Shown: positions 16,536-26,105 of the stretch, piece by piece
How the letters are laid out: the number at the start of each line of letters is the position of its first letter
Position numbering within the stretch: position 1 is the stretch's first letter
NCBI GenBank assembly: GCA_964498125.1
Contig: CAZCGE010000001.1
Location: forward strand, 1-51,623
Length of the DNA: 51,623 nt
Direction of reading: 5' to 3'
From: CAMDBL01 sp964498125
GTDB lineage: Bacteria > Pseudomonadota > Alphaproteobacteria > Rhizobiales > Hyphomicrobiaceae
Program-made: the position numbers and the translations under genes
The notes under the pieces: model-generated
Seen by the model: the letters and a program-made list of their open reading frames with translations, nothing else
The model's database searches: none
Told to the model about the DNA's origin: nothing

Positions 16536-17909
16536 TCATGCTGTGAGGCCTGGAAGCGGGGGCGGCAATTGCGCGCCAACCCAGCCCGCATGCGCGAAGA
16601 GCCGCGCATCGTCGCCATGGAAGCCGATCAGCTGCAGGCCAAGCGGTAAGCCATGGGCGGCAAGAACTGGCAGCGTCAGGGAAGGCGCGCCGACACAGGT
16701 TGCCGGTGAGCACATGACGGGATGACCTATGTTCTCGAGACCGACGGGTGCCACTTCCGGCGCTGTCAGTCCCACGAACCCATCGACCAATTCACGTGCT
16801 GCAAGAACGCGTGCGCGGAACGTCGCCTTGAATTCCAGAGCCGCGTGATAGTCCTCCAGCGTGATCTCGTGCGCCCGCTGCAGGAGGCGGGCAATGCGTG
16901 GATGGAACGTATGGCCAGCCGCCTCGTATTCGAAGAAGGGCCAACGCATCTCAAACGCCGCTATCTCGGCGATGCACCAATCGGCGCGAGCGAAGTCGTC
17001 CTCCACCGCTTTGAGTCCGGGGCTCTTTGTCGGCTCGAGGATCACGACACCGGCGTCGGAAAGTTTGCCTAAGGCGTCTTCGAGCGCGGACCTGACCGCC
17101 GCGTCAGCGAGCTGCCAACCGGGCGTGTAGAAACGCATCAGGCGCTTGGGTTGCTCTGAAGGTGGAAGGGACGACGGGCCTGTCAATCCATGCGAGCCGG
17201 GGACAGGTCCCGCTTCCCGTGACAGGTAGCGCAGGACGGTCCAGGCATCGCCCAGCGTTGCGGCATGAGCTCCGACATGCTCGCCCGACGGCGAGAACGG
17301 ATGGATGCCGGCCTGCCGGATGACACCGTACGTCGGCTTGACGCCGATGTGGCCGCAGTAGCTCGCTGGTCGCATGACCGAGGACATCAGCTGAGTGCCG
17401 ATGGCGACTGGCAGCATGCCGGCACCGACCGCGGCAGCCGATCCGCTCGACGACGTGCCGGGCGTTCGCTTCGGATCGAAGGGATTGCGGGTCGGCGTGA
17501 TCTGCCCGTAGGCGAACTCCGTCGTCGTCGTCTTTCCGACGATAATGGCGCCGCCACGTCGCAATGCGGCAGCGACAGGCGCATCGCGGTCGGCACGACG
17601 GCCCTTGTAGATCGGGCTCCCGCACTCCGTCGGCATATCGCCGGTCTCAATGATGTCCTTCAGCGCGATCGGTAGCCCATCGATGGCCGACAGCGGTGAC
17701 CCGGCCTTATATCGTGCGCTCGCAGCGTCAGCCGCGTGGCGCGCTGCGGCGAGATCGAGCGTCACGAAGGCCCGCAGCTCCGGTTCACGCCGCTCGATCA
17801 CTGCAATGCAGCGCTCGAGGAAATCGCGTGGCGTCTCCGCCCCGGTCCGGAAATTTACGGCCTGATCGCTGAAGCTGAGCGGTGGCAAGGTAACGGGAGA
17901 AGCGCTCAT
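16536..17909 (-). CDS. Amidase-signature hydrolase with altered oxyanion segment
   Basis: This is an amidase-signature (AS) enzyme with a Ser-cisSer-Lys triad. Lys84 lies in LPIALKDIIE, the serine-rich loop is GTSSSGSAAAV (151-161), and the nucleophile is expected at Ser177 in GTQLMSSVMRPAS. Most family members read TGGS where this protein reads LMSS, so the residues giving the oxyanion hole are changed. The 457-aa length is typical. The start at 17909 has AAGGA ten bases upstream; an ATG nine bases earlier (17918) is an alternative. It lies between the M20 amidase and a beta-lactamase-fold gene on the same strand. Function as a small-amide or ureido amidase is inferred. Confidence 0.88.
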   Translation of the reverse strand: MSASPVTLPPLSFSDQAVNFRTGAETPRDFLERCIAVIERREPELRAFVTLDLAAARHAADAASARYKAGSPLSAIDGLPIALKDIIETGDMPTECGSPIYKGRRADRDAPVAAALRRGGAIIVGKTTTTEFAYGQITPTRNPFDPKRTPGTSSSGSAAAVGAGMLPVAIGTQLMSSVMRPASYCGHIGVKPTYGVIRQAGIHPFSPSGEHVGAHAATLGDAWTVLRYLSREAGPVPGSHGLTGPSSLPPSEQPKRLMRFYTPGWQLADAAVRSALEDALGKLSDAGVVILEPTKSPGLKAVEDDFARADWCIAEIAAFEMRWPFFEYEAAGHTFHPRIARLLQRAHEITLEDYHAALEFKATFRARVLAARELVDGFVGLTAPEVAPVGLENIGHPVMCSPATCVGAPSLTLPVLAAHGLPLGLQLIGFHGDDARLFAHAGWVGAQLPPPLPGLTA

Positions 17910-17976
17910 GGAAAACATATCCTTGCTCGCGAGACAACACGAGTGCGCACAGGCGCACCCGCTGCATATCGGCGGC

Positions 17977-19161
17977 CTACGCGGCGGCCATGATCACTTG
18001 GCTGGTCGCTGGGCTCCACTGCGGTGCCTTGCCGGCCGCCGCCTCAACAAGTGAGCGGCAGCGCACGCCGGCGCCAGTTCCCTCGCATTGGAAGTTGGTG
18101 CAGTAGCTGAAAGCGAGGCCACGCTCCAGATCGGCAAATCCCAAGGCCCCGCCAGAACCGAGATGGCCGATGGCATTCATGTTGCTGCCCATCGGCGTGT
18201 GCGGCGGACTGTTCATCCAGAATCCCAGCGCCATGCGCAGCGGCCATCCCGTCATCCCGCATTCACCCTCCCACTGCTGTTGCGAGAGCCGATGCACAGT
18301 TCCAGGCTGCAAGATGCGGACGCCATCAAGTGTCCCCCTTTCTGCCAGCATGGCATAGATGCGGGCGATGCCGCGGGCGTTCCCATGGCCACCGAACGAC
18401 GGCAACTCACCTTCTCGGATCTCGCGGCAGTTGAGCATATCCGGACGTTGCGCTCGGCCTTTCCAGGCGCGGTTCAGGTTGGAGCCCGGCGTGGCGCCAG
18501 CAGTCCAGAAACGATTCTCTGGATTGGAATGCATGGTCGCAACCAGCCGCCCTTCGGCGGGCGTCAACCCGATATTGTATTCGGCATTGAGCGGACGCGA
18601 GATCTCCTCGCGAATGAACGTGCCAACCGTCTTGCCGGTGATGCGGCGCACGATCTCGCCGAGCGTGAAGCCGATGTTGATAGAATTGTAGGCGCCCTTG
18701 CTGCCCGCCGGCCAGGCCGGCGGCTGTTGCGCAATCGCTTGAACCTGAGCCGGATAGTCGAACCAATCCCCCGGCTTGGCTGCGTCAGCGTAGATCACGC
18801 CACACACGTGAGCCAGCACATGGCGAACCAGCACGGATCCCTTGCCATAGTCGGCAAACTCCGGCCAGTAGCGTGCTACCGGCGCATCGATGTCGAGTCG
18901 ACCTCGATCGGCGAGCACGTGCACCGCGAGAGCGCAGATGCTCTTGGCGACCGAGTTCATGAGGACAATGGTGTCGGCCGTCCAGGGCTCGGTCCTCGCT
19001 GCATCGCGCCAGCCTCCCCAAAGGTCGACGACCTTCTCGCCGTTCTGATAGACGCAGACCGCCGCACCGATCTCGCTGCGGTTGCTGAAGTTTTCCCGAA
19101 ATGCGTCGCGCACGGCCTTGAAGTCTGCCGCGCAAGTTCCGCCAATAGCTGGGTCTGTCAC
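17977..19161 (-). CDS. Serine hydrolase of the beta-lactamase / class VIII esterase fold
   Basis: This is a penicillin-binding-protein-like esterase or amidohydrolase (EstB type). The catalytic SxxK motif is SVAK, within VLMNSVAKSICALAV. The second motif region is GAYNSINIGFTLGEI, where class VIII esterases have a YxN or YSL tyrosine, and a late HLGSGGALGFAD block corresponds to the KTG-like strand. There is no signal peptide, so it is cytoplasmic. The GTG at 19161 is preferred because GGGAGGG lies four bases upstream; an in-frame ATG at 19209 would add 16 residues. From the GTG start it is 394 aa. It is placed among amidases and could open a lactone or cyclic amide (inference). Confidence 0.87.
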   Translation of the reverse strand: MTDPAIGGTCAADFKAVRDAFRENFSNRSEIGAAVCVYQNGEKVVDLWGGWRDAARTEPWTADTIVLMNSVAKSICALAVHVLADRGRLDIDAPVARYWPEFADYGKGSVLVRHVLAHVCGVIYADAAKPGDWFDYPAQVQAIAQQPPAWPAGSKGAYNSINIGFTLGEIVRRITGKTVGTFIREEISRPLNAEYNIGLTPAEGRLVATMHSNPENRFWTAGATPGSNLNRAWKGRAQRPDMLNCREIREGELPSFGGHGNARGIARIYAMLAERGTLDGVRILQPGTVHRLSQQQWEGECGMTGWPLRMALGFWMNSPPHTPMGSNMNAIGHLGSGGALGFADLERGLAFSYCTNFQCEGTGAGVRCRSLVEAAAGKAPQWSPATSQVIMAAA

Positions 19162-19335
19162 TGCGCCCTCCCGACCTTTCCTCGCAGGTGCCGCGAAGCT
19201 GGCTTGCATCCAAGTTGCCCGACGTTAGCAGCGCGTGCTCGAGCGCTGCGCCGCCGCCAGATCGAGCACGGGCAAGCCCGTGCCGTTCGATGGACCCTGC
19301 CTCGGGCTGCCTCGCCGAAAGCAGGTCCATTGCCA

Positions 19336-21735
19336 TCACGCGTGCGGAAGCGGCCCGAACGCCGGCGGCGACACGCGGCGCTTGGAGGCGGCCTCATAGG
19401 CGGCGGCGATCTTGAGCACCACGTCCTCGCGACCCGGATCGACGCGGAACACCAGCGAGAATGGCAGCCCCGGCGCGATCGCCTTGGTCGGCGTGTCAGA
19501 AGGCGCTGGCAGATAACGCTTGCGGTCGTCCGACAGCTTGAAGACGGGATCGTAGGCAGTGTCGACGTAGCCGGCCGGAATCAGCACCTCGGTCAGCCCG
19601 GCATTGGGCCCATAGAACGACTCCCAGGTGAGATTGTGCATGCCGCCGCGCGGCTGGTGCGCATGGCCGATCTTGCCCGGCGGCCAGGGCGAGTGCAAGC
19701 GGACCAGTGCATCGAGCTTGTTCTCGTAGATCACCATCATGTCGACGCGGCGCAGCAGCTCGCGCAGCATGACGCGCTCGTTGACGCCCTGACGCCCGTC
19801 GGGGCGATTGCGCATGTCGGCGAGATCGTCCCAGTTGAGGAACGCGGAGCGCTGATCATCGCCCCAGAACTTGGAGCGCTTGTTGAGCTCGGCGAAGTCG
19901 ACCAGCGTCTCCTTGAAGCCCTTATCGGCCCAGTCCTTGGCGCGCCGCATCAGGTACTGGTTGATGTGGAAGCGGAACGTGGTCGACAGCTCCTGCTCCT
20001 GGATGGTGCCGATGTCGAGGTTGCCGGGCGGCGCGATGCGGCCTTCCGCAAGCCCGACGCAATAGTCGATCGGCTTCATCTTGCCCGAGCCGAACACCTT
20101 GGGCGGCTCGAGCGCTGCCGTGGCACCCGCGGCGACGTTGGGCGAGGCGAGGCTCGGCATCGAGCCCGGCATGAAGATGGTCGGCTCGATTGCGGCGGCG
20201 ACCTCCTTGAACACCGGCTGGCCATCCTTGTCGAGGCGGAACAGGATGTCGGGCATGAAGATCGGTACCAGCTGGACGAGTGCGCGGCGGAAGTCGACCT
20301 TCATCAGTTCGATATCCGGATCGCGCTGCCAGAGCGGGTCGGTCGATTCCACCAGCGTGGCACCGAGATGCTTGCCGAGCATCTCCTTGATCTCCTTCAC
20401 CGCGGCCGTGACGATCGGCTCCTCGGTCTTGGAGCCCTTGGGGTAGACCATGGATTCGCGCACCACTCCGATGCGCATACCCTTGAGTGCGCCTGGTGCA
20501 CCATTCGGGATGGCGTGGCTCGCAAACGGCGTCGAGATGATCGAGGCGCGCGGCACGGTGGTGAACGGATCACGCGGATCATAGTAGGTGCCGTCGGCAT
20601 TCTTGAGCGCGTCGAGCACCTTGGCGCAGTCCACAATCGAGCGGCACATGACGCCGGTGCGGTCGCAATAGATGTCGGCACCGATAGCGTTACCGTCGAA
20701 GCTGATCATCGCCTTGTGCGGCAGGATCAGCGCCACCGAGTTGTGGTTGGTCGGCCCGCGCGTGGAGGCGCGTGTCTCCTCGCCGAGGCTTGCCATGACG
20801 AGATTAGAACTGACCGAGACGGCCGAGCCCGAACTCGATCCGAGAGAGCCGGCGCGCGTCGTATCGTAGACGTTGGCGGGATTGCCCCCCCAGGTCGTGC
20901 GCTGGTAGCCAAGCGTGGAGGGCAGTAATGCGTTCGGCTTGTGCTTGCCGCCGGGATCGCCGGCGCGACCGTTGTACTCGGTGCTGACCGCCTTGGCGTA
21001 GATGATGGCGCCCTTCTCGCGCAGCGCCTCGACCAGGATATGGTCGCGCGAGGGAAAGTCTATGTCATAGGCAGCGTCCGCGCCGCCCATGGAGCGCATG
21101 TCCTTGCAGTCGAAGGGATCCTTGAACGAGAACACGACACCATACATCGGCATCTTCTCGAGGTCGGGACTGCGGCCGTACTGCTTATCCAGCTCGGCTG
21201 CCCGCTCCAGCGCGTCGGGCTGTTGGCGGAAGAACTCGCATACCGGCGGCGCACCGGGCGGCAGCGGGCCCTTCGAGGGGTGGCGGTCGAACTCGCCCTT
21301 GCACGTGACGGAGCGCTCGCCGCGAATGTTCAATGTCGAGAGCGCGTTGACCTGTCCAGCGTTGGGGATTCCGACGACCATGCCATACTGCTGCTGAACG
21401 CTCGGGTCTGATGCGGTCGGCTCCATGCGACCAAGCTCGAGCGGCATGCCTTGGTACTTGTCGAGATCGGGATAGATGTCGCCGACCTTGGAAGTAGCAG
21501 TCGGGAACTTGAGCGGCGCGCCGGCGCGCACCGTGCCAGGACCGACCTCGACAGGGGCGCCGCCCTTCGTCACCAGCATGCTGGCGACGCCGTTGTAGGC
21601 ACGCGCGCGATCGACATAGTGCTGAACGATCTGTGTGCACGTGGTCTCGCCAGCCTTTATGGCCGCTTGCATCTCGGCGATGGTCGCTTCCTCAAGCCGA
21701 AACGGTGCATTCGACGTACTGGAGTTGGCAGCCAT
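19336..21735 (-). CDS. Extra-long amidase-signature protein
   Basis: This is an AS-family enzyme, but at 799 aa it is far longer than the usual 450-500. Lys is present in VVFSFKDPFDCKD, the Ser-rich loop in AGSLGSSSGSAVSVSS, and the nucleophile position in LGEETRASTRGP. Extra sequence occurs before the core (a ligand-like loop with VTKGGAPVEVGP and a cysteine pair) and after it (the last ~300 residues, including RRVDMMVIYENKLDALVRLHSPWPPGK). The C-terminal part looks like the inserted region of long fungal- or actinobacterial-type amidases. AGGAGG six bases before the ATG at 21735 fixes the start. It lies 174 bases upstream of the esterase gene on the same strand. The substrate is unknown. 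Confidence 0.85.
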   Translation of the reverse strand: MAANSSTSNAPFRLEEATIAEMQAAIKAGETTCTQIVQHYVDRARAYNGVASMLVTKGGAPVEVGPGTVRAGAPLKFPTATSKVGDIYPDLDKYQGMPLELGRMEPTASDPSVQQQYGMVVGIPNAGQVNALSTLNIRGERSVTCKGEFDRHPSKGPLPPGAPPVCEFFRQQPDALERAAELDKQYGRSPDLEKMPMYGVVFSFKDPFDCKDMRSMGGADAAYDIDFPSRDHILVEALREKGAIIYAKAVSTEYNGRAGDPGGKHKPNALLPSTLGYQRTTWGGNPANVYDTTRAGSLGSSSGSAVSVSSNLVMASLGEETRASTRGPTNHNSVALILPHKAMISFDGNAIGADIYCDRTGVMCRSIVDCAKVLDALKNADGTYYDPRDPFTTVPRASIISTPFASHAIPNGAPGALKGMRIGVVRESMVYPKGSKTEEPIVTAAVKEIKEMLGKHLGATLVESTDPLWQRDPDIELMKVDFRRALVQLVPIFMPDILFRLDKDGQPVFKEVAAAIEPTIFMPGSMPSLASPNVAAGATAALEPPKVFGSGKMKPIDYCVGLAEGRIAPPGNLDIGTIQEQELSTTFRFHINQYLMRRAKDWADKGFKETLVDFAELNKRSKFWGDDQRSAFLNWDDLADMRNRPDGRQGVNERVMLRELLRRVDMMVIYENKLDALVRLHSPWPPGKIGHAHQPRGGMHNLTWESFYGPNAGLTEVLIPAGYVDTAYDPVFKLSDDRKRYLPAPSDTPTKAIAPGLPFSLVFRVDPGREDVVLKIAAAYEAASKRRVSPPAFGPLPHA

Positions 21736-22187
21736 GACAATCCTCCTACTCATCGCGCTACTATTTCCTCGGCTCGGCACTCTGCGCGGATCCGTTGGGA
21801 CCCACGTATTTCACTCTAAGTGGGATGCGCACCAAGTTTCCAAAGTCAAGGCGCGCGAGGATCGTATCCTGGCGCTCGATCTACTGAAAGGCCCTTGCTT
21901 GCCGACCATCCGATTTGCCGCCGAGCACAATGATATCCGACCACTCCCGGTACTGGAAACTCCGGAAAGGTCCAAATTCCTCAGATGTCGGCAGGCAGCG
22001 TCATCATACAGCGAGACGAATGGAACTATTCCCACTCTTTCGGCACTGTACTCTGTTGCGGTTTATAGGCAGATATGTGATTGCAATATCTACATTTTTT
22101 TCACAATGAGACTCCAAGCGAGCCCTCGCAGCAACATGGGTGCCGAACAGAGCGATTTTATCGGCCTGCAATCCTTGCATAAGTAGA
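21736..22187. other. Intergenic region, 452 bases, promoter side of the long amidase
   Basis: No gene is supported. The stretch is noticeably more A+T-rich than its surroundings (notably around 22060-22110), separates the end of the Dpp-type operon from the long-amidase gene, and should hold the latter's promoter. Plus-strand frames here lack ribosome sites and family features. Confidence 0.5.
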
Positions 22188-23192
22188 CTATCCAGATGCC
22201 ACCGACATCCGAATGCAACGTGCCCAATGCCCCGCAGCCACCTGTGTTGGCGGCGGCACCCCGGATCGGCAATCCTGATTGGCACGGGTGCATCTGGGTG
22301 CAAATGCGCAGCCCGGCGGCAAATTTGCGAGATCCGGCGGGGCACCAGGAATGGCCGTCAAGCGCGACCCGCGGGCGCGCTCATAGCCGGTCCGCGTTGC
22401 CAGCAAGCCTTGCGTGTAGGGGTGCTGCGGGTTGGAGATCAGTGCGTCACACGATCCGGTTTCAACGATGCGCCCGGCATACATCACCGCGATCCGATCG
22501 GCGACTTCCACGGCAACGCCGATGTCGTGGGTCACGAAAATGACGGCGAGACCGAACTCCTGCTGCAACTCCCTCAGCAACAGGAGAATCTGGATCTGCA
22601 CCGTCGCATCCAGTGCCGTCGTCGGCTCATCGGCCAGCAGCACCTTCGGCCGGCACGCCAGGGCCAGCGCAATCATCGCGCGCTGCCGCATGCCGCCCGA
22701 CATCTCGTGGGGGTAGACCTCCAGGCGGTGGCGCGCGGCTGGAATGCGCACCCGCTCGAACAGCTCCAGGGCACGCGCCATGGCCTGGTCGCGCGATACA
22801 CCTTCATGCGACATGATCGCTTCGGCGATCTGGTTGCCGATCTTGAACACCGGATCGAGAGCAAGGCCCGGCTCCTGGAAGATCATCGAGACCGCCGTGC
22901 CGCGGAAAGCCGGCAAGTCGGCGTCCCGGATCGCGAGCACGTCGGTGCCGTCGACGTCGATCTTGCCACCAATGATCGCACTGTGCGGCAGCAGGCGCAG
23001 CAGGGACCGCAAGGTGACGCTCTTGCCGGAACCGGATTCGCCAAGGATCGCCAGCACCTCGCCGCGCTCCAGGCTCAGGTCTACGCCGGACACCGCACGC
23101 ACGTTGCGGCCGCCTGCGGTGAAATCGACAGTGAGCCCCTCGACACTGACCAGTGAAGTTTGCACCGGGGCCTGGGCCCCAACTGTGGTCAT
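22188..23192 (-). CDS. Peptide/nickel-type ABC transporter ATPase (DppD-like)
   Basis: This is one of two ATPases of a dipeptide/oligopeptide-type importer (DppD/OppD family). Walker A is GESGSGKS, the signature is MSGGMRQRAM, Walker B is VLLADEPTTALD, and the H-loop is VTHD. The C-terminal extension has the OppD-type cysteine cluster (CAFAPRCTRANQDC) found in this subfamily, some of which bind an Fe-S cluster. It is 334 aa from the ATG at 23192, which overlaps the stop of the preceding ATPase gene (ATGA). It is the last gene of a four-gene minus-strand run. The receptor is not in this run; a family-5 receptor lies at 28131. Confidence 0.93.
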   Translation of the reverse strand: MTTVGAQAPVQTSLVSVEGLTVDFTAGGRNVRAVSGVDLSLERGEVLAILGESGSGKSVTLRSLLRLLPHSAIIGGKIDVDGTDVLAIRDADLPAFRGTAVSMIFQEPGLALDPVFKIGNQIAEAIMSHEGVSRDQAMARALELFERVRIPAARHRLEVYPHEMSGGMRQRAMIALALACRPKVLLADEPTTALDATVQIQILLLLRELQQEFGLAVIFVTHDIGVAVEVADRIAVMYAGRIVETGSCDALISNPQHPYTQGLLATRTGYERARGSRLTAIPGAPPDLANLPPGCAFAPRCTRANQDCRSGVPPPTQVAAGHWARCIRMSVASG

Positions 23193-24247
23193 GCTGGCCT
23201 CCCCGCGTGCGGACGTCCGGCTTGCGGATGGCCGGACGCCGGGTCCACCAGGTGGCACGCCGCCAGATGCGCGCCATGCAGGTCAGTCAACTCAGGCGCG
23301 TGCACCTTGCAGACGTCTGCGGCCAATGCGCATCGCGTATGGAAACGACAGCCGGACGGCGGATTGATCGGATTGGGCGGGTCACCCGCGATCGGCGCCT
23401 CACGGGTGCGCTTGCCTGGATCAACTGAAGGCATCGAGGCCAGCAGTGCGCGGGTGTAGGGATGGCGTGGATTGCGCAGAATGGTATCGGCGAGGCCAAC
23501 CTCGACCACCTTGCCGAGGTACATCACCATGACACGGTCCGACATGAAGCGGACCACATTGAGGTCGTGCGAGATGAAGATGTAGCTGAGACCCAATTCC
23601 GCCTTCAAATCGAGCAGCAGGTTGAGCACTTGCGCCTCGATCGACTTGTCCAATGCCGACACCGCCTCGTCAAGTATCAGCAGTCTGGGCTTCAGTGCCA
23701 GGGCCCTGGCGATATTGACGCGCTGGCGCTGGCCACCACTCAGCTCATGAGGATAGCGGCCGGCAAAGCGAGCAGGGGCCAAGCCGACCTTGTCCAGCAG
23801 TTCGCGGGCAAATCCGCGCGCGGCAGCAGCTTTGAGCCCTACGCCCTGCGCACCAAACGCGATGGTGTCCTCGACGGTCAAGCGCGGATTGAGCGAGGCA
23901 TGGCTGTCCTGGAACACCATCTGCACTTGCTGACGGTACCGCGCCAGATCGCGCGCGCCGGTGCCGATAACGGCACCATCGAACATGATCCGGCCGCCAT
24001 CGGGATCGAGCAGGTGCATGATGAGTCGGGCGGCGGTGGATTTTCCGCATCCGGATTCACCGACGATCCCGAGCGTCTCGCCTGTGGCCACGGTGAAGTC
24101 GATGCCATCGACCGCGCGGACGACGCTGCCGCGGCCGCCAAACAGACCGCGTGCACCGCCGAAGTGCTTGGTGAGCGCTGCGACGTCCAGCAATGGCCGC
24201 TGCTCGACCGCCAGCCGCTGATCGACCTGCGCTGCCACACTCGTCAC
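23189..24247 (-). CDS. Peptide-type ABC transporter ATPase (DppF-like)
   Basis: This is the second ATPase of the importer, of DppF/OppF type. Walker A is GESGCGKST, the signature is LSGGQRQRVN, Walker B is LLILDEAVSALD (Ala in place of the usual Pro after DE), and the switch is ISHDLNVV. The C-terminal cysteines C(RFHTR)C and DVC are again typical. The start is a GTG at 24247 that overlaps the permease stop by four bases (GTGA), so translation is coupled; the longer frame upstream is out-of-family. It is 352 aa. The N-terminal 35 residues are longer than usual but unremarkable. Confidence 0.92.
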   Translation of the reverse strand: MTSVAAQVDQRLAVEQRPLLDVAALTKHFGGARGLFGGRGSVVRAVDGIDFTVATGETLGIVGESGCGKSTAARLIMHLLDPDGGRIMFDGAVIGTGARDLARYRQQVQMVFQDSHASLNPRLTVEDTIAFGAQGVGLKAAAARGFARELLDKVGLAPARFAGRYPHELSGGQRQRVNIARALALKPRLLILDEAVSALDKSIEAQVLNLLLDLKAELGLSYIFISHDLNVVRFMSDRVMVMYLGKVVEVGLADTILRNPRHPYTRALLASMPSVDPGKRTREAPIAGDPPNPINPPSGCRFHTRCALAADVCKVHAPELTDLHGAHLAACHLVDPASGHPQAGRPHAGRPA

Positions 24248-25155
24248 GACTTCACCTCCATCGCCGCGCGCAGACCGTCGCTGAACAGACTGAAGCAGAT
24301 CGAGGTGATGAAGATCATTGCGCCGGGAAGCGCTGCAATGGTCGGGTTGACGAAGATGGCCGGCCGCAGCGTGTTGAGCATCAGGCCCCACTCGGCGTTG
24401 GGCGGCTCGACGCCAATCCCGAGGAAGGAGAGACCGGAGGCAATGATCATCGACACGCTGATCAGGCTGGTCGCATACACGATGATCGGACCCAGCACGT
24501 TGCGCAGGACGTGCACCTTGACGATGCGGGCTGTGCCGACGCCGCTGGCACGGGCAGCATCGAGGAAATCAGCGGTGCGGATCTGCGTCGTGACGCTCTC
24601 CGCGACCCGCGTGATCGGAGGAATGAACACGATCGTCAACGACAGGATGGCGTTGCCGATGCCAGCTCCCAGAGCACCGGAAATCGCCACCGCGAGCAGC
24701 ACCGAGGGAAATGCGAAGAAGACGTCGGTGATGCGCATGATGATGGTATTGACCCAGCCGCCGACATAGCCGGCCGTGACGCCGAGCAGGCTGCCGACAA
24801 CCAGCGCGATCAAGACCGGCGTGATGCCCATGAACAGCGACAGGCGCGTCCCGAAAATCAAACGGCTCAGCATGTCGCGACCAAGCTCGTCGGTGCCCAG
24901 CAGGTGACCGGGGCTGCCGATCCCCCGCAGCCTGCGAGCGATACTGGTGGCGTTGGGATCGGCGGGCGCAAGCCACGGCGCCAGCAGCGCCATCAAGGCG
25001 ATCAGCACCAGGATGGTGCCGCAGATGATGCTGACACGATCGGTCAGAAGACGGCGGATGACGCCGCCCCAGTAGCTTCTGCGGGGCGGTTCGCCCTGGA
25101 GATCGATTGGGAGTGTTGGTGCCATACGGGGCAGTGCCTGACCTGTTTCGCTCAT
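24244..25155 (-). CDS. Peptide-type ABC transporter permease (DppC-like)
   Basis: This is an inner-membrane permease of the DppC family: 303 aa, with an N-terminal cytoplasmic segment, a first helix SIICGTILVLIALMALLAPWLAP, the typical periplasmic motif HLLGTDELGRDMLSRLIFGTR, then five more helices. The EAA loop, which contacts the ATPases, reads DFLDAARASGVGTARIVKVH. The ATG at 25155 overlaps the DppB stop by four bases (ATGA). A 52-codon upstream extension is rejected because it reads as shadow sequence of dppB. Confidence 0.93.
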   Translation of the reverse strand: MSETGQALPRMAPTLPIDLQGEPPRRSYWGGVIRRLLTDRVSIICGTILVLIALMALLAPWLAPADPNATSIARRLRGIGSPGHLLGTDELGRDMLSRLIFGTRLSLFMGITPVLIALVVGSLLGVTAGYVGGWVNTIIMRITDVFFAFPSVLLAVAISGALGAGIGNAILSLTIVFIPPITRVAESVTTQIRTADFLDAARASGVGTARIVKVHVLRNVLGPIIVYATSLISVSMIIASGLSFLGIGVEPPNAEWGLMLNTLRPAIFVNPTIAALPGAMIFITSICFSLFSDGLRAAMEVKS

Positions 25156-26105
25156 GTCCGGCGCACGCGTGGATCGATCAGCGACTGCAGCAGGTCGACG
25201 ACCAGGTTGATGGTGACGAAGAACATGGCCAGCACCAGGATGGTGCCCTGCAGCAGTGGCATGTCTCGCTGGAAGATGGCGGTGTTGAGCAGGAAGCCGG
25301 TGCCGGGCCATGCGAAGACCGTCTCGACCAGAATCGAGCCGCCCATCAAATAGCCGAGTTGTATGCCCATCACCGCCAGTGATGTTGGAGCAGCGTTTTT
25401 GACGACATGGAGAAACACACGCCGCTCGGTCAGCCCTTTCGCGCGCAGGCCTTGCACGAATTCCTGCGCCAGGATCTCCGCGACGACCGCGCGCACGGTT
25501 CGAGTGATGATCCCCAACGGAATGACAGACATGGTAATGACCGGAAGCACGATATAGGCCATATGCGCGCTATCCCAGGCCCAGGACGCTGAACCTCCTG
25601 GCCCTGCGCCCATCGCGGGCAGCCAGCCGAGCTCCACGGCGAAGATAATGACCAGAACCATGCCGAGCCAGTAGTGGGGTACGCTGACGCCGGTGATCGC
25701 CAGTGTCGTGGCGATGCGGTCGATCGCCGAGCCCTGATGATATCCGGCCAGCGTGCCAAGGGCTGCTCCCAGACTGAAGCTCAGCAGCACGGCAAAAACG
25801 GCCAGGATCAGCGTGTTGAACACGGCCTTGCCGACTTGTCCCGCGACCGGCTGCCGATTGGAGATTGCGACGCCGAGATCGCCCGTCAGGACCTTCTTCA
25901 GCCAGACGAAATATTGCACGGGCAGCGGCTGGTCGAGGCCATACGAGCGCTTGATCTCGTCGATGGTGGACTGGGGCGCTCCACCGCCGGACATGGCCGA
26001 GATCGGGTCGCCCGGTGCAATATGGATCAACGAGAAGCAGACGATCGACACGCCGAGCGCCACTGGAATGACATAGCCGAGACGCTTGAGCAGGTAGTTC
26101 AGCAT
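25152..26105 (-). CDS. Peptide-type ABC transporter permease (DppB-like)
   Basis: This is the first permease of the importer: 317 aa with the DppB hallmarks. These are the opening MLNYLLKRLGYVIPVALGV helix, HIAPGDPI in the first periplasmic loop, YGLDQPLPVQYFVWLKKVLTGD, six helices and the EAA loop EFVQGLRAKGLTERRVFLHVV. An AGGA precedes the ATG at 26105; the 32-codon extension upstream is not membrane-like and lacks a site. It leads the four-gene run DppB-C-F-D, in which every junction overlaps by four bases. The promoter must lie in the 323-base divergent region to its right. Confidence 0.93.
   Translation of the reverse strand: MLNYLLKRLGYVIPVALGVSIVCFSLIHIAPGDPISAMSGGGAPQSTIDEIKRSYGLDQPLPVQYFVWLKKVLTGDLGVAISNRQPVAGQVGKAVFNTLILAVFAVLLSFSLGAALGTLAGYHQGSAIDRIATTLAITGVSVPHYWLGMVLVIIFAVELGWLPAMGAGPGGSASWAWDSAHMAYIVLPVITMSVIPLGIITRTVRAVVAEILAQEFVQGLRAKGLTERRVFLHVVKNAAPTSLAVMGIQLGYLMGGSILVETVFAWPGTGFLLNTAIFQRDMPLLQGTILVLAMFFVTINLVVDLLQSLIDPRVRRT

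Noticed and set aside
18407..18766. Other short minus-strand frames inside the esterase gene
   Set aside because: They overlap the esterase in another frame and have no start signals.
18088..20928. 946-codon plus-strand open frame
   Set aside because: It runs exactly opposite the esterase and long-amidase genes, which have motifs and ribosome sites. Its translation is Arg/His/Gly-rich with no family features; high-GC shadow frames are often this long.
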